Source: CAYLLT01 sp964591605
Lineage (GTDB): Bacteria > Planctomycetota > Phycisphaerae > UBA1845 > PWPN01
Assembly (NCBI GenBank): GCA_964591605.1
Contig: CAZQEN010000234.1
Span: 1-12,302 of the forward strand
Direction: 5' to 3'
DNA length: 12,302 nt
Shown here: positions 1 through 6,061 of the stretch, in pieces
Numbering within the stretch: position 1 is the stretch's first letter
Layout: the number at the start of each line of letters is the position of its first letter
Position numbers and translations under genes: made by a program
The notes under the pieces: generated by a model
What the model saw: the letters and a program-made list of their open reading frames with translations, nothing else
What the model was told of the DNA's origin: nothing
Databases searched by the model: none

Positions 1-523
1 GAAGGAATCGGCGACGGCCGCGTTCTCCATCGTCCGCAGCAAGGCCCGGGAGCTGGGCATCAATGCCGAACGGCTCAGGAAGACCGACGTGCACGTGCAC
101 GTGCCGGCCGGCGCGGTGCCCAAGGACGGGCCGTCGGCCGGCGTGGCCATGATCACGGCCCTGGTGTCCCTGTTCACCGACCGGGCCTGCCGCAGCGACC
201 TGGCGATGACCGGTGAGATCACGCTCACCGGGCGGGTGTTGCCGATCGGGGGTGTGAAGGAGAAGGTGTTGGCCGCCCACCGGGCGGGCATCCGCACGGT
301 GATCCTGCCCAGGGAGAATCGCAAGGACCTGGAGGATATCCCGGCGGACGTCCGTCGCCAGATGCGTTTCGTCTTCGCCGACCGCATCGAGCGCGTCCTC
401 AAGACGGCTCTCACCGACCCGAAGCAGCCGGACCCTCGTCAGAACGGGCTCTCCCGCAAGTCGGATCGCCCGGATCGTCGCGCCCAGCGCCGGCCCAGGC
501 GCCCTCGGCGCACACGCGTTTGA
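1..523 (+). CDS. lon: Lon protease (S16), C-terminal part, 5'-truncated by the window
   Basis: This is the proteolytic domain of the ATP-dependent cytoplasmic protease Lon, which degrades misfolded and regulatory proteins. The reading frame is already open at base 2, so the gene begins outside the window; a GTG at 89 lies inside the conserved domain and is not a start. The visible sequence has the S16 signature KDGPSAG, with catalytic Ser at codon 134-136, then MTGEITLTGRVLPIGG and VKEK, with catalytic Lys at codon 263-265. The Ser-Lys distance of 43 residues matches E. coli Lon (Ser679/Lys722). The domain ends around base 420. It is followed by about 34 residues rich in Arg and Pro (RRAQRRPRRPRRTRV at the end), which is longer and more basic than the usual Lon tail. 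The family assignment is certain; the role of the tail is unknown. Confidence 0.96.
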   Translation, partial: KESATAAFSIVRSKARELGINAERLRKTDVHVHVPAGAVPKDGPSAGVAMITALVSLFTDRACRSDLAMTGEITLTGRVLPIGGVKEKVLAAHRAGIRTVILPRENRKDLEDIPADVRRQMRFVFADRIERVLKTALTDPKQPDPRQNGLSRKSDRPDRRAQRRPRRPRRTRV

Positions 524-547
524 TCAATCGGGTCCGTGACGCTTTCG

Positions 548-648
548 GCGGGGTGGCATGGCTCCCGGCGCGTCGGGACCCGTGCGGAGGCTCGCACGGG
601 CAGCGTCGGCTTCGCACAGCGACGCCGACGCTGCCCATGCCACCCCGC
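548..648. repeat. Composite palindromic element downstream of lon
   Basis: Several perfect inverted repeats are nested here. The outer arms are GCGGGGTGGCATGG (548-561) and its exact complement (635-648), 14 bp. An inner pair GGGCAGCGTCGGC (598-610) and its complement (624-636) gives 13 bp with a 13-nt loop. A third hairpin pairs CCCGTGCG (579-586) with CGCACGGG (593-600). The inner pair overlaps the other two by a few bases, so alternative folds compete. There is no T-run after the structure, so a classical intrinsic terminator is not supported. It looks like an interspersed palindromic repeat. The rest of the 524-756 gap holds only the STAS-gene promoter. Confidence 0.75.
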
Positions 649-693
649 TCAATGTGTTACAGACCCCGATCAATCCGCGGTCCGCGGGAGTGC

Positions 694-722
694 CTGACAC
701 CGCGGGCCCTTTCCCGTACAAT
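694..722 (+). promoter_or_regulatory. Putative sigma70-type promoter of the STAS gene
   Basis: A -35 box CTGACA (694-699, five of six consensus positions) and a -10 box TACAAT (717-722, five of six) are separated by exactly 17 bp. Transcription would start near 729, giving a leader of about 28 nt that contains the Shine-Dalgarno GGAAAGG at 741-747. The -10 box lies inside a small inverted repeat, GTACA-ATG-TGTAC (716-728), which could be an operator but is short enough to be chance. An ATG at 721 lies within the -10 box, which argues against it as the translation start. Confidence 0.6.
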
Positions 723-756
723 GTGTACCTCGGATTCAACGGAAAGGTGCACTCGA

Positions 757-1128
757 ATGGCTGGTGGTGGGCGACTTCTGATTCAGTCCTTCCGCGACGT
801 GACCGTGGCGAACTTCTCCGACGCGTCCATCCTCGACACGGTCCAGGTGCAACAGATCGGTGAGGAACTCTATGCCCTGGTGGACAACCGCGCGATCCGA
901 AAGCTCATCCTCGACTTCACCAACGTCAAGTTCCTCTCCTCGTCCGCCCTGGGCGTTCTGATCACGCTTCGCAAGAAGTCCGACGAGATCAAGGGCAAGG
1001 TGCTGCTCTGCAGCATGCGTCCGGAGCTGCGCAAGATCTTCAAGATCACCAATCTCGAGAAGCTGTTCGACTTCTACGAAAACGAAGAGAAGGCGCTCGG
1101 TTACTTCGGTGTCTCGACGATGGGGTGA
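757..1128 (+). CDS. STAS-domain protein (anti-sigma factor antagonist-like)
   Basis: The 123-aa product is a single STAS domain of the SpoIIAA/RsbV type, a cytoplasmic partner-switching protein that normally binds an anti-sigma kinase and is inactivated by Ser phosphorylation. The core runs from about residue 7 to 115, with the strand KLILDF, then NVKFLSSSALGVLI, where SpoIIAA has MDSSGLGV. By that alignment Ser63 is the likely phosphoacceptor; the usual Asp is replaced by Ser61 and the usual Gly by Ala64. ATG 757 is chosen because GGAAAGG (741-747) lies 9 nt upstream and the domain begins straight after; the open frame extends further upstream but has no support. No cognate kinase or sigma factor is visible nearby, so its pathway is unknown. 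It is convergent with the SOD gene. Confidence 0.88.
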   Translation: MAGGGRLLIQSFRDVTVANFSDASILDTVQVQQIGEELYALVDNRAIRKLILDFTNVKFLSSSALGVLITLRKKSDEIKGKVLLCSMRPELRKIFKITNLEKLFDFYENEEKALGYFGVSTMG

Positions 1129-1231
1129 GCCATCCATCACGGCCGGTCGGGCCGCACACCTGCTGCTGGTCGTGCGTCGTGCGCAGAGGACCCGGAGCTC
1201 ATCACTTCGCTGGATCAGGCCCGCCGCGGCG

Positions 1232-1972
1232 CTACGCCTTCATCTTTGCGTATCGCTCACCGACCGCCTGCCAGCTCACCACGCTCCACCAGGCGTTGAG
1301 GTAGTCCGCCCGCCGGTTCTGATACTTGAGATAGTATGCGTGCTCCCAGACGTCGATGCCGAGGATGGGTTTGAGGCCCTTCATGTAGGGGCTGTCCTGG
1401 TTGGCGGCGGATTCGATCGTCAGCTTGCCGTCCTTGTCGAGCAGGAGCCACGCCCAGCCCGAGCCAAAGCGCTTGAGGCCCGCATCGTTCAGCTTCTCCT
1501 TGAGCGTGCCGAAGCTGCCGAACGTGCTCTTGATCGCGCTGGCCAGTTCCCCGACCGGCTCGCCGCCGCCGCCCTTGCCGGGCGGAGCCATCACGCCCCA
1601 GAAGATCGTGTGGTTCGAGTGCCCGCCGCCGTTGTTGATGACGGCCTGCCGGATGCTCTCGGGAACCGTGTCGATCCGCCGGAGCAACTGCTGAATGTTG
1701 AGTTTCTGCAGGTCGTCATGGCCCTGCAGCGCCTTGTTGAGATTGTCGACGTAGGCGCCGTGATGCTTGTCGTGGTGGATGCGCATCGTCTGCTCGTCGA
1801 TGTACGGCTCCAGGGCGTTGTAGTCGTACGGCAGGGGGGGCAGCTTGAACTGGCCGCCCTCCTTCGCGCTCTGGTCCCCCAGCACCGACCCGCCCAGGAC
1901 ATGAATCGACGCGCCGGCGGCCGCCAGCGTGCCGATACCGCTCAGTACCTCTCGACGCGAAAGCTCAGACAT
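1232..1972 (-). CDS. sodA: Superoxide dismutase, Mn/Fe family, with Tat signal peptide
   Basis: This enzyme converts superoxide to oxygen and hydrogen peroxide. The 246-aa product starts with a twin-arginine signal (S5-R-R-E-V-L10, then an Ala/Gly-rich hydrophobic stretch to about residue 32), so the enzyme is probably exported folded. The mature part begins near LPPLPYDYNALEPYID. Metal ligands by alignment to E. coli MnSOD are His66 (in IHHDKHH), His121 (in GGGHSNHTIFW), Asp207 and His211 (in DVWEHAYY). Gln192 in NQDSP sits where Mn-type enzymes carry the active-site Gln, and GGHSNH replaces the Fe-type pattern, so the Mn type is favoured; a cambialistic enzyme is possible. ATG at 1972 is preferred over 1978 because AAGGAG (1979-1984) lies 6 nt upstream of 1972 but touches 1978. 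Confidence 0.95.
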   Translation of the reverse strand: MSELSRREVLSGIGTLAAAGASIHVLGGSVLGDQSAKEGGQFKLPPLPYDYNALEPYIDEQTMRIHHDKHHGAYVDNLNKALQGHDDLQKLNIQQLLRRIDTVPESIRQAVINNGGGHSNHTIFWGVMAPPGKGGGGEPVGELASAIKSTFGSFGTLKEKLNDAGLKRFGSGWAWLLLDKDGKLTIESAANQDSPYMKGLKPILGIDVWEHAYYLKYQNRRADYLNAWWSVVSWQAVGERYAKMKA

Positions 1973-2286
1973 GGCCATCTCCTTGCTTGAAGATCCCGAT
2001 CCGGCGCAGCCTGTTTGTGGTGCAGCCGTCTCGGCTGCACGTGCAGGCGGGACGCCTGCACCCCAATAGTGTCCCGATCCGGCGCAGCCTACCGGTCGTA
2101 CGGAGCAAGATCAAGTTGATCGAGGACCGAGAGCGCGGGCGGCTCTGAGAATTGTTTCGGAAGAGCGCCTGTGGGTCTCGCGGCGCGCCGGGACCGGGCC
2201 GGACCCGCGATGGGGGAGGGTCTTGCCCAGCCGAGGTCCCGTCCGGCAGACCCTTGACAACCACCTTTGTCAAGGGCAGACGGGAC
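1973..2286. other. Gene-free region upstream of sodA
   Basis: These 314 bases contain no convincing gene. They hold the sodA Shine-Dalgarno (AAGGAG, minus strand, 1979-1984), a direct-repeat/double-hairpin element (1994-2090) and most of a nested hairpin (2234-2288) that reaches the stop codon of the next gene. Positions 2091-2233 show no recognisable structure beyond GC-rich sequence. A minus-strand TTGATC with a TAGGCT 17 bp downstream could be a sodA promoter, but the match is too weak to call. Confidence 0.6.
1994..2090. repeat. Two tandem hairpins bracketed by a 19-bp direct repeat
   Basis: The 19-mer TCCCGATCCGGCGCAGCCT occurs perfectly at 1994-2012 and 2072-2090. Between the copies are two adjoining 21-nt hairpins, each with a 9-bp perfect stem and 3-nt loop. 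The first pairs GTGCAGCCG (2020-2028) with CGGCTGCAC (2032-2040). The second pairs GTGCAGGCG (2041-2049) with CGCCTGCAC (2053-2061). The element lies in the likely leader or promoter of sodA, about 10 bp from its ribosome-binding site. The layout resembles a small palindromic insertion with duplicated flanks. Whether it is mobile or regulatory is not known. Confidence 0.8.
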
Positions 2287-2288
2287 CT
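2234..2288. repeat. Nested hairpin, AGGTCCCG family, at the 3' end of the 645-aa propeller gene
   Basis: The outer stem pairs AGGTCCCGTC (2234-2243) with GACGGGACCT (2279-2288). The inner stem pairs CCCTTGACAA (2251-2260) with TTGTCAAGGG (2267-2276), with a 6-nt loop. The structure overlaps the TAG stop codon (2287-2289) of the minus-strand gene, so it would form at the very end of that mRNA. It could stabilise the 3' end or attenuate transcription into sodA, but no U-tract follows. The left arm and its flank (CCGGCAG) recur at 8740-8817, so this belongs to a repeat family. Confidence 0.7.
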
Positions 2289-4224
2289 ACTCGCGCGGGG
2301 GCTCGTAACTGTACAGGTGCGAGCCGCTGGCGAAGTAGATGCGGCCGTTGAGGTAGTCCCCGCCGGGGCCGACCTTCACAGGAGACTCGGCCAGGAGTTT
2401 CACCTCGAAAGTCTCGGGATTGACGCGGGCGATGCCTTTGAGGAAGAGCATGTAGACCTCGCCCCTGGGGCCGGTGACGAAGACGCGCGGACCCTGCTGG
2501 TTGTTGGTGATGCCGTGTGCATCGCCGACGTCGGACTGGTGGACGACTTGGCGCGTCGCGGGGTCGAAGACGAAGAAGCGCTTGCGGTCGGCGACGCCGT
2601 AGATGAGGCCATTGGGGCCGGGGCACAGGTCATTGAAGTCCTGAACACCTTCGAAGACTGGTTGGTGCCATTGGATCTTCTTGCTGACCGTATCCAGGAT
2701 GTACAGCTCGGCCTGCTTTGCCTTCTTCTCGCCGCCGGTTCCGGCGCTGGTGGTTGTGCCGCCGATGAGACTCTTGCCGCCTGCGGCAGGGGCGAGGCTC
2801 ATCGTCGAATGATCGGGCAGCAGGTCGGTGTGTTCGAGAAGCGTGCGCTTCTTCGTAGCGCGGTCCCAGAACATGAGGCCGCCGCCGGTGTAGCCGTAGG
2901 CGGGCGTGCCGGCGAGGACGAGCGTTTTGCCGTCGGGGTGGGCGAGCAGCTCGTGCGGGCGGTTGATCGTCGGTTCGCACTCGGTCAGGAAGAGCGGGTT
3001 GCAGCCGGGCTTGTCTTTCTCGGTATTGACCCACGGGCTGGCGGGGTCCCATTCCAGAAGGAAACCGCCGGTATAGCCGCCGACGAAGAAGCGGTCGTTC
3101 TGTCGGGCGACCGTGTTCCACTGAATGTAGCATGGGCGGTTGACCCAGGTGTCGGCTTTGGGGTCAAAACTGAAGAAGCGCATGGGGAACGACGTTCCGC
3201 CGCAGATGGTGCCGTTGGGAGCGGCGGCCACGCCCATGAGGTGAGCGCCCTCGCTGGTGTAGTCGAACTGGAGAGTTTTGGTGGCTTTCTTCCTGGGATC
3301 CTCGATGGTCATGACGCGATCGATCAGGCTCAGGCTCGCGAGCTTCGTGCCGTCGGGGAAATCGGCGTGGAAGAGGCCCTGTGAGCCGGTGATGATCGGC
3401 CTGGTGTTGACGGTGGGCGTTTTGTCCAGTTTCCTGGCCTCGCCGCGGTGGAATTCGTACCAGTGTGGATCGCCGGACTGCCCCGGAGCCGTGCCGGGCG
3501 TGCCGTACACTTTGCCATTGACATCGCGATAGACGGTGCCGGCTCCGCGAACCCGCTCACTTTCAGGGATCACGGGTCTGGCCTTGCCGGTCTTCGGATC
3601 GAGGGCGAGGATATGGCTCGTCGTGGGGCCGATACCAAAATAGATCCATCCGGAGTCGTCGGCGGCGACGTGTCGCTGATACTGGTTCCAGTTCTCGGCG
3701 TGGACGTGGCCGTAGTCCTTGAATTCGCGCGTGTGCGGGTTGAATGAGACAACGCCGCTGTTGGGGTAGGTCACCGACCAGATGACGCCGTTGTCGTCCT
3801 CGGTCATACCCATGGCCATCTGCGGGGCGGTCTTGTGATGGAAAGTGAACGCGCGTTTCGCCGGGTCGAATTCGCAGAAGTAGCTGTTGAAATGCGTGTA
3901 GAACCTGTTGTCCCTGGACAGGATGGAGGAATAGGGGCAGTCGCCGCCGGGCGGAAAAGGCATGGGGAACTGCTCGGCCTTCCCGGTCTCCGCGTCGATC
4001 ATGAGGAGAGCGTAGCCGCCGCGGTGATCGAAGAGCCAGACGAGGGCCACGTTGCGGCCTTCGCCGTCAACGGTAGCGACCGTGCCGCGGTTTTCGCTCA
4101 CGGGTGTGGCGACGCCGTGATGGCGGAAGCCGTTGCCGAGGTCTTCGGAAGCGGCGAAGGCGGCGGTGGCAACGGCCATGTTGGACAATATCAGAGCTGC
4201 GCATGTGATCTGTGATGAGTACAT
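2287..4224 (-). CDS. Exported beta-propeller protein (Vgb/SMP-30-like), function unknown
   Basis: The 645-aa product has a Sec-type signal peptide (residues 1-25, hydrophobic, ending AAFA-A). The rest is made of propeller-blade-like repeats. The recurrent strand-turn motif [FLV]-[DN]-P-x-[TA] appears at least eight times, for example FDPAKRAF, FNPHTREF, LDPKTGKA, FDPKADTW, FDPATRQV and VNPETFEV. It is alternated with phrases such as GxIYFG, NGTICGG and NGLIYGV, as in streptogramin lyase-like or PQQ-like propellers. No catalytic residues could be assigned. ATG 4224 follows an AAGGA about 8 nt upstream. The gene is codirectional with the two upstream exported-protein genes and could share their role in handling extracellular carbohydrate or another ligand; that is inference. 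The gene ends inside a hairpin. No frameshift or truncation is seen. Confidence 0.85.
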   Translation of the reverse strand: MYSSQITCAALILSNMAVATAAFAASEDLGNGFRHHGVATPVSENRGTVATVDGEGRNVALVWLFDHRGGYALLMIDAETGKAEQFPMPFPPGGDCPYSSILSRDNRFYTHFNSYFCEFDPAKRAFTFHHKTAPQMAMGMTEDDNGVIWSVTYPNSGVVSFNPHTREFKDYGHVHAENWNQYQRHVAADDSGWIYFGIGPTTSHILALDPKTGKARPVIPESERVRGAGTVYRDVNGKVYGTPGTAPGQSGDPHWYEFHRGEARKLDKTPTVNTRPIITGSQGLFHADFPDGTKLASLSLIDRVMTIEDPRKKATKTLQFDYTSEGAHLMGVAAAPNGTICGGTSFPMRFFSFDPKADTWVNRPCYIQWNTVARQNDRFFVGGYTGGFLLEWDPASPWVNTEKDKPGCNPLFLTECEPTINRPHELLAHPDGKTLVLAGTPAYGYTGGGLMFWDRATKKRTLLEHTDLLPDHSTMSLAPAAGGKSLIGGTTTSAGTGGEKKAKQAELYILDTVSKKIQWHQPVFEGVQDFNDLCPGPNGLIYGVADRKRFFVFDPATRQVVHQSDVGDAHGITNNQQGPRVFVTGPRGEVYMLFLKGIARVNPETFEVKLLAESPVKVGPGGDYLNGRIYFASGSHLYSYEPPRE

Positions 4225-4296
4225 AAGGCTGTCCTTTCTGTCGATCCACCCGGCGGCCGCACCACCGGATGTGCGTCAGGTCAGAACGGTTCGGTA

Positions 4297-4371
4297 GAGC
4301 CCGACGCGCAAGCGAGGGGTTTACGCGATGGTGGCACACTCCCGCAAACCCCTCGCTTGCGCTTCGGGCTC
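4297..4371. repeat. 26-bp near-perfect inverted repeat between two minus-strand genes
   Basis: The arms are 4297-4322 and 4346-4371. They are complementary over 26 bp with one mismatch (C4305 against T4363) and a 23-nt spacer. The arm core CGCAAGCGAGGGGTTT, flanked by AGCCCGA/AGCCCGAA, resembles a palindromic repeat I recall as common in planctomycete genomes. It lies in the 214-bp gap between the stop of the 483-aa gene and the start of the 645-aa gene, so it would fold strongly in any read-through transcript. There is no T-run on the minus strand to make it a standard terminator. Confidence 0.8.
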
Positions 4372-4438
4372 CACTTCGGACGTCGCTCCACAGACGCGCA
4401 CGAGTATCCGGCCGCCACGGGGGCGGTCGCTCCTGAGG

Positions 4439-5890
4439 CTACGCCTCCAGGCACGAAGCCAGGAAGGTGGCCAGCCAGGCCCAGCGGCGTGCGGCGGCCG
4501 GGGGGAGGCTCCCGCAGCGTTTGTAGATTTCCTCCAGCGCTGGAGGAATGCTCGTCTTTTCGCGCCTCATTCCAGCCAATCGCAGCCAGTCGCGGGCCTG
4601 TGACTCGCCCCCCAGCAGCGGAGCGGCCACATCCCGCAGGAACACGTCGAGATTGGCGTTCGGATTGACCGCGCTGCCGAAGTTCTCGAGGGCCCCATAG
4701 TTCAATTCCGCACCGGTGTGGAACGGAGAGACCTCGCCGAACAGGCAGATCGCGTCCGAGCCGTGTGCCGTGCTGTCCTGCACCATGCGGGCGATGGCCT
4801 CGACGGCGGGCTCGCCGCGGAGGCCGGTCCAGTAGGTGCTGAAGTGCGCCCTCATGATGTGGCGGTGACGCCGGGCGTCGAGGTTCCCCCCCTGCGTCCA
4901 CACGCGCAGTGGTTTGCCCTTGCCCAACTGGTCGTAGACCCACTGGATAAAGACGCCTTCCGGGATCCGGTCCAGACACGCATCGGCCCAAGCGGTTCTT
5001 CCATCGCTGAAGCCTGGATGCGGCTCGGGACCCTGGTACGGCTCGGGATGCGAGTAGGTCTCACAGCAGATCCAGGCATCGGGCTTGACCGAGCGAACGG
5101 CTTCGATCGCGATGGGATACAGCAGGGCCATGTCTTCCCACGAGAATCTCCCAACCGGGTGGTGGCGGCGCTCGCCGCAGGCCTTGCAGTGGCAGACGCC
5201 GGTATCACCGGATTCGATCTGGACACCAGCCAGAGGCAGGTTCTGGAAGAGCCATCGGAGCGAGTCGGCGATGTGCTCGTGCATTTCCCGGCGTGAGGGG
5301 CACGCATGATAGAACGTTTTTGCGCCGTAGACCCGCGCGCTGAATTCCAGGGGCCCTCCGGTTTCATTGAGCGCTTTGAGTTCCGGCTTTTTCTTCAGCA
5401 GCAGGTCGAGGCTGTAGGGCGAGTCGCCCTCGTAGTAGACGCCGCCATAGGCACACAGGCCTGCCCCGCAGAGCAGGCGGACGCCGTTTTTCTCTGCGAT
5501 GTCGCAGAGGCGTTTGGCGGATTCGAGGCCGCCGTGATGGTCGCGGAGCAGGCCCCAGACGACGACGGCGTCGATGTGATGCCGGCCGCAGTACTCGAGC
5601 AGGCGCGTGAAGTCTTCAAGGAACCACTCGGTGGTCCGGGAGTAATGATTGGCGGCCCCGATCGTCTGAGCACCGGGATGATTGAGCAGCCACTCGGTGC
5701 TGTGGTCCCACGTCCAGAGCATGCGCGTTCGGACAGGGTCGGGCGCCGGACCGGAATCTGCGGAGCTTGCCGGCGCGGTCGCTGGTGCCGCGTCGGCGGA
5801 ACCGGCTGTGCCCATCGTGGCCAGGGCGCTGCCCAGCGACAGGCGCAGCGTATCGCGGCGAGTGAAAGCTCTGCGACGAGGGGGATTCAT
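4439..5890 (-). CDS. Tat-exported TIM-barrel glycoside-hydrolase-like protein
   Basis: The 483-aa product starts with a Tat signal (T10-R-R-D-T-L15, then a hydrophobic run to an Ala-rich cleavage region near 35) and an Ala/Pro linker to about residue 52. The remainder reads like an (alpha/beta)8-barrel hydrolase: alternating strands such as DAVVVWG, VRLLCGAG and AGVQIESGD, and aromatic-rich loops (MLWTWDHSTEW, GVFIQWVYDQ). Glu226 in VQIESGD, at the end of a strand, is a candidate catalytic acid. It is followed by a Cys cluster C233-H-C-K-A-C238, a pattern seen in some uncharacterised barrel glycosidases. The exact family and substrate are not recognised. ATG 5890 is chosen because it begins the twin-arginine peptide; the frame stays open to 5965, and an ATG at 5914 with GGAG just upstream is the main alternative. 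Confidence 0.75.
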   Translation of the reverse strand: MNPPRRRAFTRRDTLRLSLGSALATMGTAGSADAAPATAPASSADSGPAPDPVRTRMLWTWDHSTEWLLNHPGAQTIGAANHYSRTTEWFLEDFTRLLEYCGRHHIDAVVVWGLLRDHHGGLESAKRLCDIAEKNGVRLLCGAGLCAYGGVYYEGDSPYSLDLLLKKKPELKALNETGGPLEFSARVYGAKTFYHACPSRREMHEHIADSLRWLFQNLPLAGVQIESGDTGVCHCKACGERRHHPVGRFSWEDMALLYPIAIEAVRSVKPDAWICCETYSHPEPYQGPEPHPGFSDGRTAWADACLDRIPEGVFIQWVYDQLGKGKPLRVWTQGGNLDARRHRHIMRAHFSTYWTGLRGEPAVEAIARMVQDSTAHGSDAICLFGEVSPFHTGAELNYGALENFGSAVNPNANLDVFLRDVAAPLLGGESQARDWLRLAGMRREKTSIPPALEEIYKRCGSLPPAAARRWAWLATFLASCLEA

Positions 5891-6061
5891 TGGGCCGTGT
5901 CCATTGCAGCTCATTAACTCCAATGCCACACCTGAACGAGCCAAACCGGCTCCGCCGGCAGTCAAAGCGGCGTCCCCGTCGCCGCATTCCAGAATGAGGC
6001 GTCGGGCGGCCGGAGGGGACGCGGAGCGTGTGTTGCTGACGGTACCGTTACCGCGGCTGGC

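Noticed and set aside
674..687. Tandem TCCGCGG x2 upstream of the STAS promoter
   Set aside because: Only two 7-bp units in GC-rich DNA; too little to call an operator.
1129..1231. Intrinsic terminator between the convergent STAS and sodA genes
   Set aside because: No GC-rich hairpin with a following T-run was found on either strand.
1109..1990. 293-codon plus-strand open frame opposite sodA
   Set aside because: Antisense to an unmistakable SOD; it has no family features of its own.
2152..3384. 410-codon plus-strand open frame opposite the 645-aa gene
   Set aside because: Antisense shadow with no recognisable domain; it also crosses the hairpin and intergenic region.
4330..4345. Similarity of the 4297-4371 spacer (GGTGGCA...CTCCCG) to the 553-567 palindrome arm
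   Set aside because: Only 13 scattered identical bases; it may mean a distant relation between repeat families but is not strong enough to claim.
6039..6048. Perfect 10-bp palindrome ACGGTACCGT upstream of the 483-aa gene
   Set aside because: Short, about 150 bp from the start codon, and with no promoter next to it; chance cannot be excluded.
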